From Arsenicicoccus sp. oral taxon 190 (GTDB taxonomy: Bacteria; Actinomycetota; Actinomycetes; Actinomycetales; Dermatophilaceae): a stretch of 64,000 nt of DNA. The stretch lies in contig NZ_CP012070.1 of the NCBI RefSeq assembly GCF_001189535.1, positions 3,410,001 to 3,474,000 of the forward strand, given 5' to 3'. This document shows positions 27,255 to 35,383 of the stretch, piece after piece; positions within the stretch are counted from its first letter, which is position 1, and each line of letters begins with the position of its first letter. The notes below the pieces were generated by a model. That model made no database searches, was not told the DNA's origin, and saw nothing but the letters and a program-made list of their open reading frames with translations. Position numbers and translations under genes: made by a program.

Positions 27255-28865
27255 ATGGCTGACGCTTCCACGACGACGGTGGACTCCTTCGACCTGGCGA
27301 CGACGGCAGGGCGGCTGGCCGACCTGCACCACCGCAACGACCAGGTCCGTCACGGGGCCTCGGACAAGGCCGTGGAGAAGCAGCACGCCCGCGGCAAGCA
27401 GACCGCCCGGGAGCGGGTCGAGGCCTTCCTGGACGAGGGCTCCTTCGTCGAGCTGGACCAGTACGCCCGGCACCGCTCCTCGGCCTTCGGCCAGGACAAG
27501 AACCGTCCCTACGGCGACGGCGTCATCACCGGCTACGGCACCGTCGACGGGCGCCAGGTGTGCGTCTTCGCGCAGGACTTCACCGTCTTCGGCGGCTCCC
27601 TCGGCGAGGTCTTCGGCGAGAAGATCGTCAAGGTCATGGACTTCGCCATGAAGATCGGCTGCCCCGTGGTCGGCCTCAACGACTCCGGCGGCGCCCGGAT
27701 CCAGGAGGGCGTCGCCTCCCTCGGCATGTATGGCGAGATCTTCCGCCGCAACGTCCTCGCGTCCGGCGTCATCCCGCAGGTCTCGCTCATCATGGGCCCC
27801 TGCGCGGGCGGGGCGGTCTACTCCCCCGCCATCACCGACTTCACGGTCATGGTCGACCAGACGTCGCACATGTTCATCACCGGCCCCGACGTCATCCGGA
27901 CCGTCACTGGGGAGAACGTCGGGATGGAGGAGCTGGGCGGCGCGATGGCGCACAACTCCAAGTCCGGCTGCGCCCACTACATGGGCTCCGACGAGGCCGA
28001 CGCGATGGACTACGTCAAGGAGCTGCTGAGCTACCTGCCGAGCAACAACCACGAGGACCCGCCGGTCTTCGAGTCCTCGGTCGACCTGGACATCACCGAC
28101 CTGGACGTCTCTCTCGACACGCTCATCCCGGACTCGCCCAACATGCCCTACGACATGCACGAGGTCTTCACGGCGGTCCTGGACGACCAGGAGTTCCTCG
28201 AGGTGCAGCCGCTCTTCGCACCCAACATCCTCACCGGCTTCGGCCGGGTCGAGGGGCACAGCGTCGGCATCGTCGCCAACCAGCCGATGCAGTTCGCCGG
28301 CTGCCTGGACATCGACGCCTCGGAGAAGGCCGCCCGCTTCGTGCGCACCTGCGACGCCTTCAACGTGCCGGTCCTCACCTTCGTGGACGTGCCGGGCTTC
28401 CTGCCGGGCACCGACCAGGAGTGGAACGGCATCATCCGCCGTGGCGCCAAGCTCATCTACGCGTATGCCGAGGCCACCGTCCCCCTCGTCACCGTGATCA
28501 CCCGCAAGGCCTACGGCGGCGCCTACGACGTCATGGGCTCCAAGCACCTCGGCGCCGACGTCAACATCGCCTGGCCGACCGCCCAGATCGCGGTGATGGG
28601 GGCGCAGGGCGCCGTCAACATCCTCTACCGCAAGGAGATCGCGGCGGCGCAGGCCGAGGGGCGCGACGTGGAGGCGACCCGCGCGGCCTTCATCAAGGAG
28701 TACGAAGACCACCTCGCCAACCCCTACATCGCCGCCGAGCGCGGCTACATCGACGCGGTCGTGGCCCCCCAGGAGACCCGCCGCAACATCGTCCAGTCGC
28801 TGCGGGCGCTGCGCACCAAGCGCGAGCAGCACCCGCCCAAGAAGCACGGCAACATCCCGCTGTGA
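27255..28865 (+). CDS. accD5: Acyl-CoA carboxylase beta subunit (propionyl-CoA type, AccD5-like)
   Basis: A 536-residue carboxyltransferase subunit. It transfers the carboxyl from carboxybiotin to acyl-CoA, here probably propionyl- and acetyl-CoA. Crotonase-type halves are seen: N-half GGSLGEVFGEKIVKVMDFAM with DSGGARIQEGV and PCAGGAVYSPA, C-half FVDVPGFLPGTDQEWNGIIR and RKAYGGAYDVMGSKHLGAD. The GGA and GGAY oxyanion motifs are present. The order birA, accD5, accE matches mycobacteria. It ends 23 bases before accE. Confidence 0.93.
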   Translation: MADASTTTVDSFDLATTAGRLADLHHRNDQVRHGASDKAVEKQHARGKQTARERVEAFLDEGSFVELDQYARHRSSAFGQDKNRPYGDGVITGYGTVDGRQVCVFAQDFTVFGGSLGEVFGEKIVKVMDFAMKIGCPVVGLNDSGGARIQEGVASLGMYGEIFRRNVLASGVIPQVSLIMGPCAGGAVYSPAITDFTVMVDQTSHMFITGPDVIRTVTGENVGMEELGGAMAHNSKSGCAHYMGSDEADAMDYVKELLSYLPSNNHEDPPVFESSVDLDITDLDVSLDTLIPDSPNMPYDMHEVFTAVLDDQEFLEVQPLFAPNILTGFGRVEGHSVGIVANQPMQFAGCLDIDASEKAARFVRTCDAFNVPVLTFVDVPGFLPGTDQEWNGIIRRGAKLIYAYAEATVPLVTVITRKAYGGAYDVMGSKHLGADVNIAWPTAQIAVMGAQGAVNILYRKEIAAAQAEGRDVEATRAAFIKEYEDHLANPYIAAERGYIDAVVAPQETRRNIVQSLRALRTKREQHPPKKHGNIPL

Positions 28866-28888
28866 ACGGCGGCCCCGGAGGAGCACCG

Positions 28889-29134
28889 ATGAGCGAGACC
28901 AGCACCCCGGCGGACGGCATACGGCCGTTGCTGACCGTGACCAAGGGCGACCCGACCGACGAGGAGCTCGCCGCGCTGCTGCTCGTCGTCGCGGCGGCCC
29001 ACGCGTCCGGCGACACCGACCCGGACCCCGAGCCCCACGGCATCTGGGCGAGCCGCGCGCGCAACCTCGGCGTGTCGTCGCTGGGGTCCCGACGCCGTCG
29101 GGCGGGCGCGTGGGGCTGGCGAGCCGCCCGCTGA
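28889..29134 (+). CDS. accE: Acyl-CoA carboxylase epsilon subunit
   Basis: An 81-residue protein. PLLTVTKGDPTDEELAALL near the N-terminus and a short basic C-terminus with SRARNLG are the known features of AccE, the small actinobacterial subunit that promotes assembly of the AccA3-AccD5 holoenzyme. GGAGGAG lies seven bases before the ATG. The basic Arg/Gly/Trp-rich tail is typical. It is directly downstream of accD5 in one operon. Confidence 0.88.
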   Translation: MSETSTPADGIRPLLTVTKGDPTDEELAALLLVVAAAHASGDTDPDPEPHGIWASRARNLGVSSLGSRRRRAGAWGWRAAR

Positions 29135-29151
29135 CCGGTCGCCGGGTGGGT

Positions 29152-29157
29152 TAACGT
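29152..29157 (+). promoter_or_regulatory. -10 box of a leaderless promoter
   Basis: TAACGT lies 6 nt before the GTG at 29164. Confidence 0.5.
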
Positions 29158-29163
29158 CGACGG

Positions 29164-30879
29164 GTGACCAACGACGCCACCCACCCCCAGGACGTGGCGG
29201 CCGGGCCAGCCCGACCGACCGCCGTCGACCGGATCGCCGAGGACTTCGTCCACGAGAGCCTCGAGCTGAGCCCCCTCACGGCCACGTACGTCGGCGCCCC
29301 CGGCTACGACGACCAGATCGACGACTTCTCGCCCGAGGGCCTGCGTCGCGGCTCCCAGCTGCGGCAGCGCACCCTGGCCGCGCTGGCGTCGGTCACCCCC
29401 GAGACCGACACCGACCAGGTCACCGTCGCCGCCATGACCGAGCGGCTCACCCTCGCCGAGGAGATGCACGCCGCCGGCCTGGACGAGTCCTCTCTCAACG
29501 TCATCGCCTCGCCGCTGCAGGACATCCGCGGCGCCTTCGACCTCATGCCCACCGAGACGGTCGAGCACTGGGCCACGATCGCGCTGCGCATGGCGCGGGT
29601 GCCGCTCGCCCTGGAGCAGTACCAGGAGTCGCTCCTGTCCGCCCGCGACAAGGGCGACGTGTCCCCGCGCCGCCAGGTCGAGGCGTGCATCCAGCAGTGC
29701 CACGACCTCGTCGAGGACGGCGGCTACTTCGCCACCTTCCTCGCCGGTGCGCTCGAGCCGAGCCGGTCGCTGCCCACCGAGCTGCGCGAGCGGCTCGCCC
29801 GCGAGGTCGGGGCGGCGCGCGACGCCTACGCCCGGATGGCCGACTTCCTGCGCGACGAGCTGCTCGAAGCGGCTCCGCACGAGGACGCCGTCGGCCCCGA
29901 GCTCTACTCCCTGTGCTCGCGCTACTTCCTCGGTGCGGAGGTCGACCTCGCCGAGACCTACCGCTGGGGGCAGGAGGAGCTGGCCCGGATCACCGCAGCG
30001 ATGGAGCAGGTCGCGGACCAGATCCGGCCCGGCGCCACCGTCGCCGAGGCGATCGCGGTGCTGGACGCCGACCCCGCCTACACGCTGCACGGCACCGACG
30101 CGCTGCGCGAGTGGATGCAGGGCCGGGCCGACGAGGCGTTCGCGCTGCTCGACGGCGAGCACTTCGACATCCCGGCGCCGGTGCGGCAGATCGAGTGCTG
30201 CATCGCGCCGACGCAGACCGGCGGCATCTACTACACCGGCCCCTCGGAGGACTTCTCCCGGCCCGGGCGCATGTGGTGGTCCGTGCCCAAGGAGGTCACC
30301 GACTTCTCGACCTGGCGCGAGCTCACGACCGTCTACCACGAGGGCGTGCCGGGCCACCACCTGCAGGTCGGACAGGCCGTCTACCGGCGCGACACCCTCA
30401 ACCGGTGGCGGCGGCAGTTCTCGTGGACCTCGGGTCATGGCGAGGGCTGGGCGCTGTATGCCGAGCGCCTCATGGCGGACTTCGGCCACATGGACGACCC
30501 CGGCAACCGGCTCGGCTGGCTCGACGGCCAGTCGCTGCGCGCCGCCCGCGTTGTCATCGACATCGGCGTGCACTGCGGCTTCGAGGCGCCCGAGGAGGTC
30601 GGCGGGGGCGAGTGGACTTACGACAAGGCGTGGGCCTTCCTGACCGCCCACTCCACCATGGAGGAGGCGGTGCTCCGCTTCGAGCTCGACCGCTACCTCG
30701 GCTGGCCGGGGCAGGCGCCGTCCTACAAGATCGGCGAGCGCCTCTGGATGCAGCTGCGCGACGAGGTCCGCCGCCAGCAGGGGGACGCGTTCTCGCTCAA
30801 GGACTTCCACCGCCGCGCCCTCGACCTCGGCGGGGTCGGGCTGGACGTGCTGCGCCAGGCGGTGCTCGCCGCCGACTGA
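29164..30879 (+). CDS. DUF885 family protein, metallopeptidase-like
   Basis: A 571-residue protein of the DUF885 family. The zinc motif HEGVPGHHLQ is at about 392-401 (an HExxxxH variant) and the third ligand is likely in SGHGEGWALYAERL about 35 residues later. Early LSPLTATYVGAPG and the late helical region fit. DUF885 proteins are predicted cytoplasmic or secreted peptidases, mostly uncharacterised; this one has no signal peptide. Start: GTG at 29164, six bases after a TAACGT box. Unlike its neighbours it has no obvious link to carboxylases. Confidence 0.82.
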   Translation: MTNDATHPQDVAAGPARPTAVDRIAEDFVHESLELSPLTATYVGAPGYDDQIDDFSPEGLRRGSQLRQRTLAALASVTPETDTDQVTVAAMTERLTLAEEMHAAGLDESSLNVIASPLQDIRGAFDLMPTETVEHWATIALRMARVPLALEQYQESLLSARDKGDVSPRRQVEACIQQCHDLVEDGGYFATFLAGALEPSRSLPTELRERLAREVGAARDAYARMADFLRDELLEAAPHEDAVGPELYSLCSRYFLGAEVDLAETYRWGQEELARITAAMEQVADQIRPGATVAEAIAVLDADPAYTLHGTDALREWMQGRADEAFALLDGEHFDIPAPVRQIECCIAPTQTGGIYYTGPSEDFSRPGRMWWSVPKEVTDFSTWRELTTVYHEGVPGHHLQVGQAVYRRDTLNRWRRQFSWTSGHGEGWALYAERLMADFGHMDDPGNRLGWLDGQSLRAARVVIDIGVHCGFEAPEEVGGGEWTYDKAWAFLTAHSTMEEAVLRFELDRYLGWPGQAPSYKIGERLWMQLRDEVRRQQGDAFSLKDFHRRALDLGGVGLDVLRQAVLAAD

Positions 30880-30901
30880 CCGGCCCCGCACTCCCCCTCC
30901 C

Positions 30902-31070
30902 CCGGGATCCCCCTCCCCCGCGATCGTGGTCCCTTTTGGTCGCCATACGGCACAAACCGCCCACGATCGAGAGGGGGGTCCCGCGATCGTGGTCCCTTTT
31001 GGTCGCCATACGGCACAAACCGTCCACGATCGGGAGGGGGTGGGGGTCCACGATCGGGAGGGGAGGGGGT
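30902..31070. repeat. Tandem hairpin repeat, two 49-bp palindromes of 63-bp period plus a half copy
   Basis: Two copies at 30921-30969 and 30984-31032 differ at one base. Each is bounded by CGATCGTGG and CCACGATCG, so each folds as a 9-bp hairpin with inner TTTTGGTCGCCATACGGC and CACAAACC. Outer GGATCCCCCTC and GAGGGGGGTCC flanks lengthen the stem of copy 1. A third CCACGATCG end occurs at 31048-31056. Each copy also holds the octamer CGCCATAC. The block fills most of the gap between the DUF885 and antiporter genes; it may attenuate or terminate, or be a small mobile palindrome. Confidence 0.8.
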
Positions 31071-31101
31071 GCGGGCGGCGGCGAGTGGGAGGATGTGCGC
31101 C

Positions 31102-32961
31102 GTGGAGATCCTCACGCTCGTGGTCGGCCTCGCCCTGACCGTCCTCGCCGTCACGACCCTGTCCAACCGCTGGGGCCTGTCGGCGCCCTTGGTGCTCATC
31201 GTCGTCGGGCTCGTCGGGTCCTACCTGCCGTTCATCCACGAGCCGACGCTGTCGCCCGAGCTGGTGCTCGTCGGGATCCTCCCGCCGCTGCTCTACACCG
31301 CGGCGCACAACACCAGCCTGATGGACTTCCGCGACAACCTGTCCGCCATCGGCTGGTTGTCCATCGGGCTCGTGCTCTTCACCGCGGCCGGGATCGGCCT
31401 GCTGGCCTGGGGCCTGCTGCCGCTGCCGTTCGCCGCGGCGTTCGCCCTGGGGGCGATCGTCGCCCCGCCCGACGCCGTCGCGGCGACCGCCGTGGCCAAG
31501 CAGATCGGCCTGCCGCGCCGGGTCGTCACCATCCTCGAGGGCGAGTCGCTGGTCAACGACGCGACGGCCCTGGTGTCGCTGCGCACCGCCACGGGGGCGC
31601 TCACCGCGGCGGTCACCGTCGGCGCGGTGCTGCTGGACTTCGCCAAGGCGGTGGTCGTCGCCATCGTGGTCGGCGTCGTGGTCGCCAAGGTGGCGGCATA
31701 CGTGCTCAAGCGCACCAGCGACCCGGTCGCCACCACCGCGCTGTCCTTCCTGCTGCCGTTCATCGCGTTCGCGCCGGCGGAGCAGTTCCACGCGTCCGGG
31801 GTGCTGTCCGTGGTCGTCGCCGGGCTGCTGATCGGGCACATGGCGCCGGTCGTCGAGACCGCCCAGTCGCGCGTCACCACCCGGATCAACTGGAAGACCA
31901 TCACCTACCTGCTCGAGAACTCCGTCTTCCTGCTCGTCGGGCTGCAGACGCGATCGATCGTGTCGGGCGCGTCCAGCTCGCCGCTCGGGTGGGGCCGCAT
32001 CGTCGCGGCGTGCCTGCTGGTGCTGCTCGGCGTGATGCTGCTGCGCGTCGTGTGGATCATGGCGACGAGGTTCGTCGTGCGGGTGCGGCAGCGCCAGGGG
32101 GTGACGCCGTGGCAGGAGTCGGCGCTGATCGCCTGGGCCGGCATGCGCGGCGTGGTCACCCTGGCCGCCGCGCTCACCCTGCCGCTCGCCACGCCCCACC
32201 GGGCCGTTCTCGTCCTCATCGCCCTCGTGGTGACCGCGGGGACGCTGCTCATCCAGGGCCTGACCCTGCCCGTCCTCGCCCGGCGCCTCGACGTGCACGG
32301 CCCCGACCCCCGCGAGGACGCGCTGCAGGAGGCCACGGTCTACGCCCGGGCGGTCGAGGCCGGCCGGCGCGCCATGGAGGCCGAGGCCGGGCCGGACGAC
32401 GCCGCCACCATCGCGACGCTCCGCGACCAGGCCGAGCGCCGCGTCAACGCCATCTGGGAGCGGCTCGGCCGCTCCGACGACCAGAAGGAGACGCCCAGCC
32501 AGACCTACCGGCGGCTCCGCACCGCCGCGATCACCGCCGAGCGCGAGGAGGTCTTGCGGGTGCGCAGCGAGGGTGAGGTCGAGTCCGAGGTGATCTCGGC
32601 GGTGCTGGCGGCGCTGGACTTCGAGGAGACCTCGCTGATGCGCGTCGAGCAGCGGGTGCGCCGACTGCGGGCCCTGTCCCCCGCCCTGCCGGAGGCGCCG
32701 TGCGAGCACCTCGCAGACTCCCCCACCTACGTCGAGCCTCGCACCCACGGCGAGTGCATCGGCTGCCAGGCCGAGGGCACCACGCCCGTCCACATCCGGT
32801 TGTGCCTGGCCTGCGGCTACGTCGGCTGCTGCGACTCCTCCGAGGGCCGGCACGCGACCCGCCACTACGAGGCGACCGGGCACCCGACGATGCGCTCCTT
32901 CGAGCCGGGCGAGTCGTGGCGCTGGTGCTTCGTCGACAACCTGCTCGCCTCCGGCGACTGA
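31102..32961 (+). CDS. CPA1-type Na+/H+ antiporter fused to a UBP-type zinc finger
   Basis: About 619 residues. The first ~400 form twelve-helix monovalent cation:proton antiporter, with ALGAIVAPPDAVAATAV and GESLVNDATALV (the ion-binding Asp-Asp region of NhaP/CPA1). A cytoplasmic helical linker (about 405-540) follows, and the last ~85 residues are a ZnF-UBP domain: CEHL, ECIGCQA, CLACGYVGC, then two His in RHATRHYEATGHP and a final FVDN. Such fusions are found in actinobacteria; the domain's role there is unknown. Start: GTG 31102 has GGGAGG nine bases upstream; ATG 31093 is possible. Confidence 0.85.
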   Translation: MEILTLVVGLALTVLAVTTLSNRWGLSAPLVLIVVGLVGSYLPFIHEPTLSPELVLVGILPPLLYTAAHNTSLMDFRDNLSAIGWLSIGLVLFTAAGIGLLAWGLLPLPFAAAFALGAIVAPPDAVAATAVAKQIGLPRRVVTILEGESLVNDATALVSLRTATGALTAAVTVGAVLLDFAKAVVVAIVVGVVVAKVAAYVLKRTSDPVATTALSFLLPFIAFAPAEQFHASGVLSVVVAGLLIGHMAPVVETAQSRVTTRINWKTITYLLENSVFLLVGLQTRSIVSGASSSPLGWGRIVAACLLVLLGVMLLRVVWIMATRFVVRVRQRQGVTPWQESALIAWAGMRGVVTLAAALTLPLATPHRAVLVLIALVVTAGTLLIQGLTLPVLARRLDVHGPDPREDALQEATVYARAVEAGRRAMEAEAGPDDAATIATLRDQAERRVNAIWERLGRSDDQKETPSQTYRRLRTAAITAEREEVLRVRSEGEVESEVISAVLAALDFEETSLMRVEQRVRRLRALSPALPEAPCEHLADSPTYVEPRTHGECIGCQAEGTTPVHIRLCLACGYVGCCDSSEGRHATRHYEATGHPTMRSFEPGESWRWCFVDNLLASGD

Positions 32962-32977
32962 CCGCGGGCATGGCGTC

Positions 32978-33691
32978 ATGACGGCACCCACCCTGGTCCT
33001 GCTGCACGGCACCCGCATGCGCGGCAGCTTCTGGCGCGACTACCCGGCGCTGCTGCCCGGGGTCCGCGTCGTCGCGCCCGACCTGCCCGGCCACGGCGAC
33101 CGCGCGGGCGAGGACTTCACGTGGGAGGGCGCCCTGGCCACGGTCGAGGCCGCCCTCCCGGACGGTCCGGTCGTCCTGGCGGGTCACAGCCTCGGGGGCT
33201 ACGTCGCCATGGCGTATGCCGCAGCCCACCCCCACCGCCTCGACGGGCTGGGGCTGATCGGGGCCACCGGCGTCCCCACGGGGGCCGGGGCTGCGGTCTA
33301 CCGCGGCTTCGCGCGCCTCGTGCCCCGGCTCGGCGAGGAGCGGGTGGCCCGGCGCGTCAACGCCCTGATGCGCCGCCTGGCCGGAGGCCGCGACGTCAGC
33401 CACGTCACCGACGAGGGGGCGGGCTACGCCGCGATGCCGGCGGCGTGGGCCGCGGTGATGAGCGAGTGCGGCCCGGGCCTGCTGGGCGGGCTCGACATAC
33501 CGGTCCTGCTGCTCAACGGGGGGCTGGACCAGATGCGGCTCGGGGTGCGGGCCTACGCCGCCGCCTGCCCGGGCGCCCGGGTGGTGACGGTGCCGCGGGC
33601 GACGCACTTCCTGCCGCTCACGCACCCGGAGGCCTGCGCGCGCGAGCTGCGGAGGCTGCTGGACCGCGCCCTGCAGACCTACCGCCGGTAG
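32978..33691 (+). CDS. Alpha/beta hydrolase
   Basis: A 237-residue alpha/beta hydrolase. HG oxyanion segment LVLLHGTRM at about 6-14, nucleophile elbow GHSLGG (Ser about 71), a late Asp in GGLDQMR and His in RATHFLP complete the triad. Substrate unknown. The last codons, for T-Y-R-R and the stop, lie inside a 69-bp intergenic repeat, so the C-terminus seems to have been set by that element. It begins 16 bases after the antiporter stop and may share its message. Confidence 0.85.
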   Translation: MTAPTLVLLHGTRMRGSFWRDYPALLPGVRVVAPDLPGHGDRAGEDFTWEGALATVEAALPDGPVVLAGHSLGGYVAMAYAAAHPHRLDGLGLIGATGVPTGAGAAVYRGFARLVPRLGEERVARRVNALMRRLAGGRDVSHVTDEGAGYAAMPAAWAAVMSECGPGLLGGLDIPVLLLNGGLDQMRLGVRAYAAACPGARVVTVPRATHFLPLTHPEACARELRRLLDRALQTYRR

Positions 33692-33745
33692 GAATATCAG
33701 CCTGCGCAAGGAAGGCCGGTCGATGCGGCGGCCGCCGGTAGGGTC
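33676..33745. repeat. Intergenic palindromic repeat, copy 1 (inverted)
   Basis: Bounded by GACCTACCGCCGGTAG and CCGCCGGTAGGGTC. Inner CAGCCTG and GGCCGGTCGATGC match copy 2 in reverse orientation. It overlaps the hydrolase stop codon (33689-33691), and its right end carries the TAGGGT box of the maf gene. Confidence 0.8.
33739..33744 (+). promoter_or_regulatory. -10 box of the maf leaderless promoter
   Basis: TAGGGT, 7 nt before the ATG at 33752. It is part of the right end of the intergenic repeat. Confidence 0.5.
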
Positions 33746-33751
33746 GTCGCC

Positions 33752-34393
33752 ATGGCCGTCCAGCTCGTCCTCGCCTCCGCCTCGCCGGCCCGCCTCGCGA
33801 CGTTGCGGGGGGCAGGGCTAGCGCCATACGTGCAGGTGTCGCGGGTCGACGAACCCGCCGTGATCGCCGACCTCGAGTCCCGTGCGGGGGCCCTGCCGCC
33901 GGCGGATCACGCGCTCGCCCTGGCGCGCGCCAAGTGCGACGACGTGGCGAGCAGCGTTGCGGCGCAGGACGGTCCGCAGGTCGTGCTGGGGTGCGACTCG
34001 GTGCTGGAGATCGCCGGGGAGGTGCACGGCAAGCCCGAGACGCCCGAATTCGCGATCGAGCGGTGGCGCCGGATGCGCGGCGGCTCCGGGGTGCTGCACT
34101 CCGGACACGCCCTCACGGATCTGCGCACGCGCCGGCAGGTCTCGCGCACCGCGTCGACGGTGGTGCACTTCGCCGACCTGTCCGACACGGAGATCGAGGC
34201 GTATGTCGCAACCGGCGAACCCCTCTGGGTGGCAGGAGGTTTCACGGTGGACGGGCTGGGCGGGGCGTTCGTCACGGCCATCGAGGGCGACTACCACAAC
34301 GTCGTGGGCGTCTCCCTGCCGCTGCTGCGGGAGCTGCTGCTGGAGCTGGGCATCGGCTGGTGGGACCTCGAGCGGTCGCAGCCGGGGTCTTGA
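33752..34393 (+). CDS. maf: Maf-like nucleoside triphosphate pyrophosphatase
   Basis: A 213-residue Maf protein. The N-terminal LVLASASPARLATLR binds nucleotide phosphate; EPAVIADL, LARAKCDDVA, VLGCDSVLEI (metal-binding Asp) and GKPETPEFA are conserved. It degrades non-canonical or excess dNTPs, a housecleaning role linked with septum formation. maf lies between the accD5 and accA3 genes in mycobacteria too. Its ATG is seven bases from a TAGGGT box, so the message is probably leaderless. Confidence 0.93.
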   Translation: MAVQLVLASASPARLATLRGAGLAPYVQVSRVDEPAVIADLESRAGALPPADHALALARAKCDDVASSVAAQDGPQVVLGCDSVLEIAGEVHGKPETPEFAIERWRRMRGGSGVLHSGHALTDLRTRRQVSRTASTVVHFADLSDTEIEAYVATGEPLWVAGGFTVDGLGGAFVTAIEGDYHNVVGVSLPLLRELLLELGIGWWDLERSQPGS

Positions 34394-34420
34394 CCTTCAC
34401 ACCGTGGCAAGGCCTGGACT
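34390..34420 (+). promoter_or_regulatory. MerR-type promoter with a 19-bp spacer and operator dyad
   Basis: TTGACC at 34390-34395 and TGGACT at 34415-34420 are 19 bp apart, the overlong spacing used by MerR activators. The spacer contains the dyad CCTTCAC and GTGGCAAGG. The ATG is 6 nt beyond. Likely autoregulated by the gene it drives. Confidence 0.65.
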
Positions 34421-34426
34421 GAGGTC

Positions 34427-35227
34427 ATGATCCACATCGGAGAGTTCGCCCGGCTCGGTCAGGTGTCGATGCGCATGCTGCGGCACTACGACCAGCTCGG
34501 CCTGCTGACGCCCGACCACGTCGACCCGTGGACGGGCTACCGCAGCTACTCCGCCGGCCAGCTGGCCCGGCTCAACCGGATCGTGGCGCTCAAGGACCTC
34601 GGCTTCCCGCTCGCGCAGGTGGCCGTGCTGCTGGACGGCGACCTCGACGGGGACGAGCTGCGCGCCATGCTGGGCGAACGGCGGCTGGAGCTGGAGCGGG
34701 AGCACGAGCAGGCGCGGCAGCGCCTGGCCGGCGTCGAGGCGCGCCTCCACCTCATCGACAAGGAGCACGACATGTCCATCGAGTACGTCACCAAGTCCCT
34801 GCCCGCCGTCCGCCTCGCCGCCCGCAGCGCCGACCTCGAGGAGGGGCAGGCCATCGGCCAGGTCGTCGGCCCGCTCTTCCATCAGGTGGGGGCCGCGGTG
34901 GCCCGCGCCGGCGGCAGCCTGCGCACCGCCATCGCGTCCTACGACGTGCGACCTGACAGCATGCACATCACCGTGGGTTACGCGCACGACGGCCCGGCCC
35001 CGGAGGGCACCACCATCGTCGAGCTGCCCGCCGTCGAGCAGGCCGTCTGCTGCGTCCACCTCGGCGCGATGACGGGGATCGGGGCGGCCTGGCAGTCGCT
35101 CGTGCAGCACGCCGAGACCAGCGGCTGGGAGCTGCTCGGCCCCTGCCGCGAGGACTACCTGCAGGCCGAGGGCGAGGACCAGACGGACTGGGTCACCGAG
35201 CTGCAGCAGCCGGTGCGCCGCCGCTGA
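34427..35227 (+). CDS. MerR-family regulator with GyrI-like effector domain
   Basis: A 266-residue BmrR/TipAL-type protein. The winged helix-turn-helix is IGEFARLGQVSMRMLRHYDQ (residues about 4-23), then a dimerising coiled coil (LELEREHEQARQRLAGVEAR) and a GyrI-like small-molecule domain from about 118 (SIEYVTKSLPAVRLAARS) to the end. Such proteins activate drug-response genes on binding hydrophobic compounds. The adjacent promoter has a 19-bp spacer. No transporter gene is next to it, so it may regulate only itself and distant targets. Confidence 0.88.
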   Translation: MIHIGEFARLGQVSMRMLRHYDQLGLLTPDHVDPWTGYRSYSAGQLARLNRIVALKDLGFPLAQVAVLLDGDLDGDELRAMLGERRLELEREHEQARQRLAGVEARLHLIDKEHDMSIEYVTKSLPAVRLAARSADLEEGQAIGQVVGPLFHQVGAAVARAGGSLRTAIASYDVRPDSMHITVGYAHDGPAPEGTTIVELPAVEQAVCCVHLGAMTGIGAAWQSLVQHAETSGWELLGPCREDYLQAEGEDQTDWVTELQQPVRRR

Positions 35228-35269
35228 CGGCCCCGCCTGCCGCGCCAACCATCGTCCACCTCCATCGAC

Positions 35270-35309
35270 GGGTGGAGACCCCCACCGATGACGGTGGTGG
35301 TCTCCACCC
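35270..35309. terminator. Bidirectional hairpin terminator
   Basis: An 11-bp perfect outer stem (GGGTGGAGACC and complement) with an inner 5-bp CCACC stem, in the 156-bp gap between the convergent MerR and carboxylase genes. The remaining bases hold nothing recognisable. Confidence 0.8.
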
Positions 35310-35383
35310 GGTGTCGCCAGCGCCCTAGCCAGCGCCTTCGCCGGCCCCCTACCCGCACCGGCATGCTCGCCACCTGACCGTCG

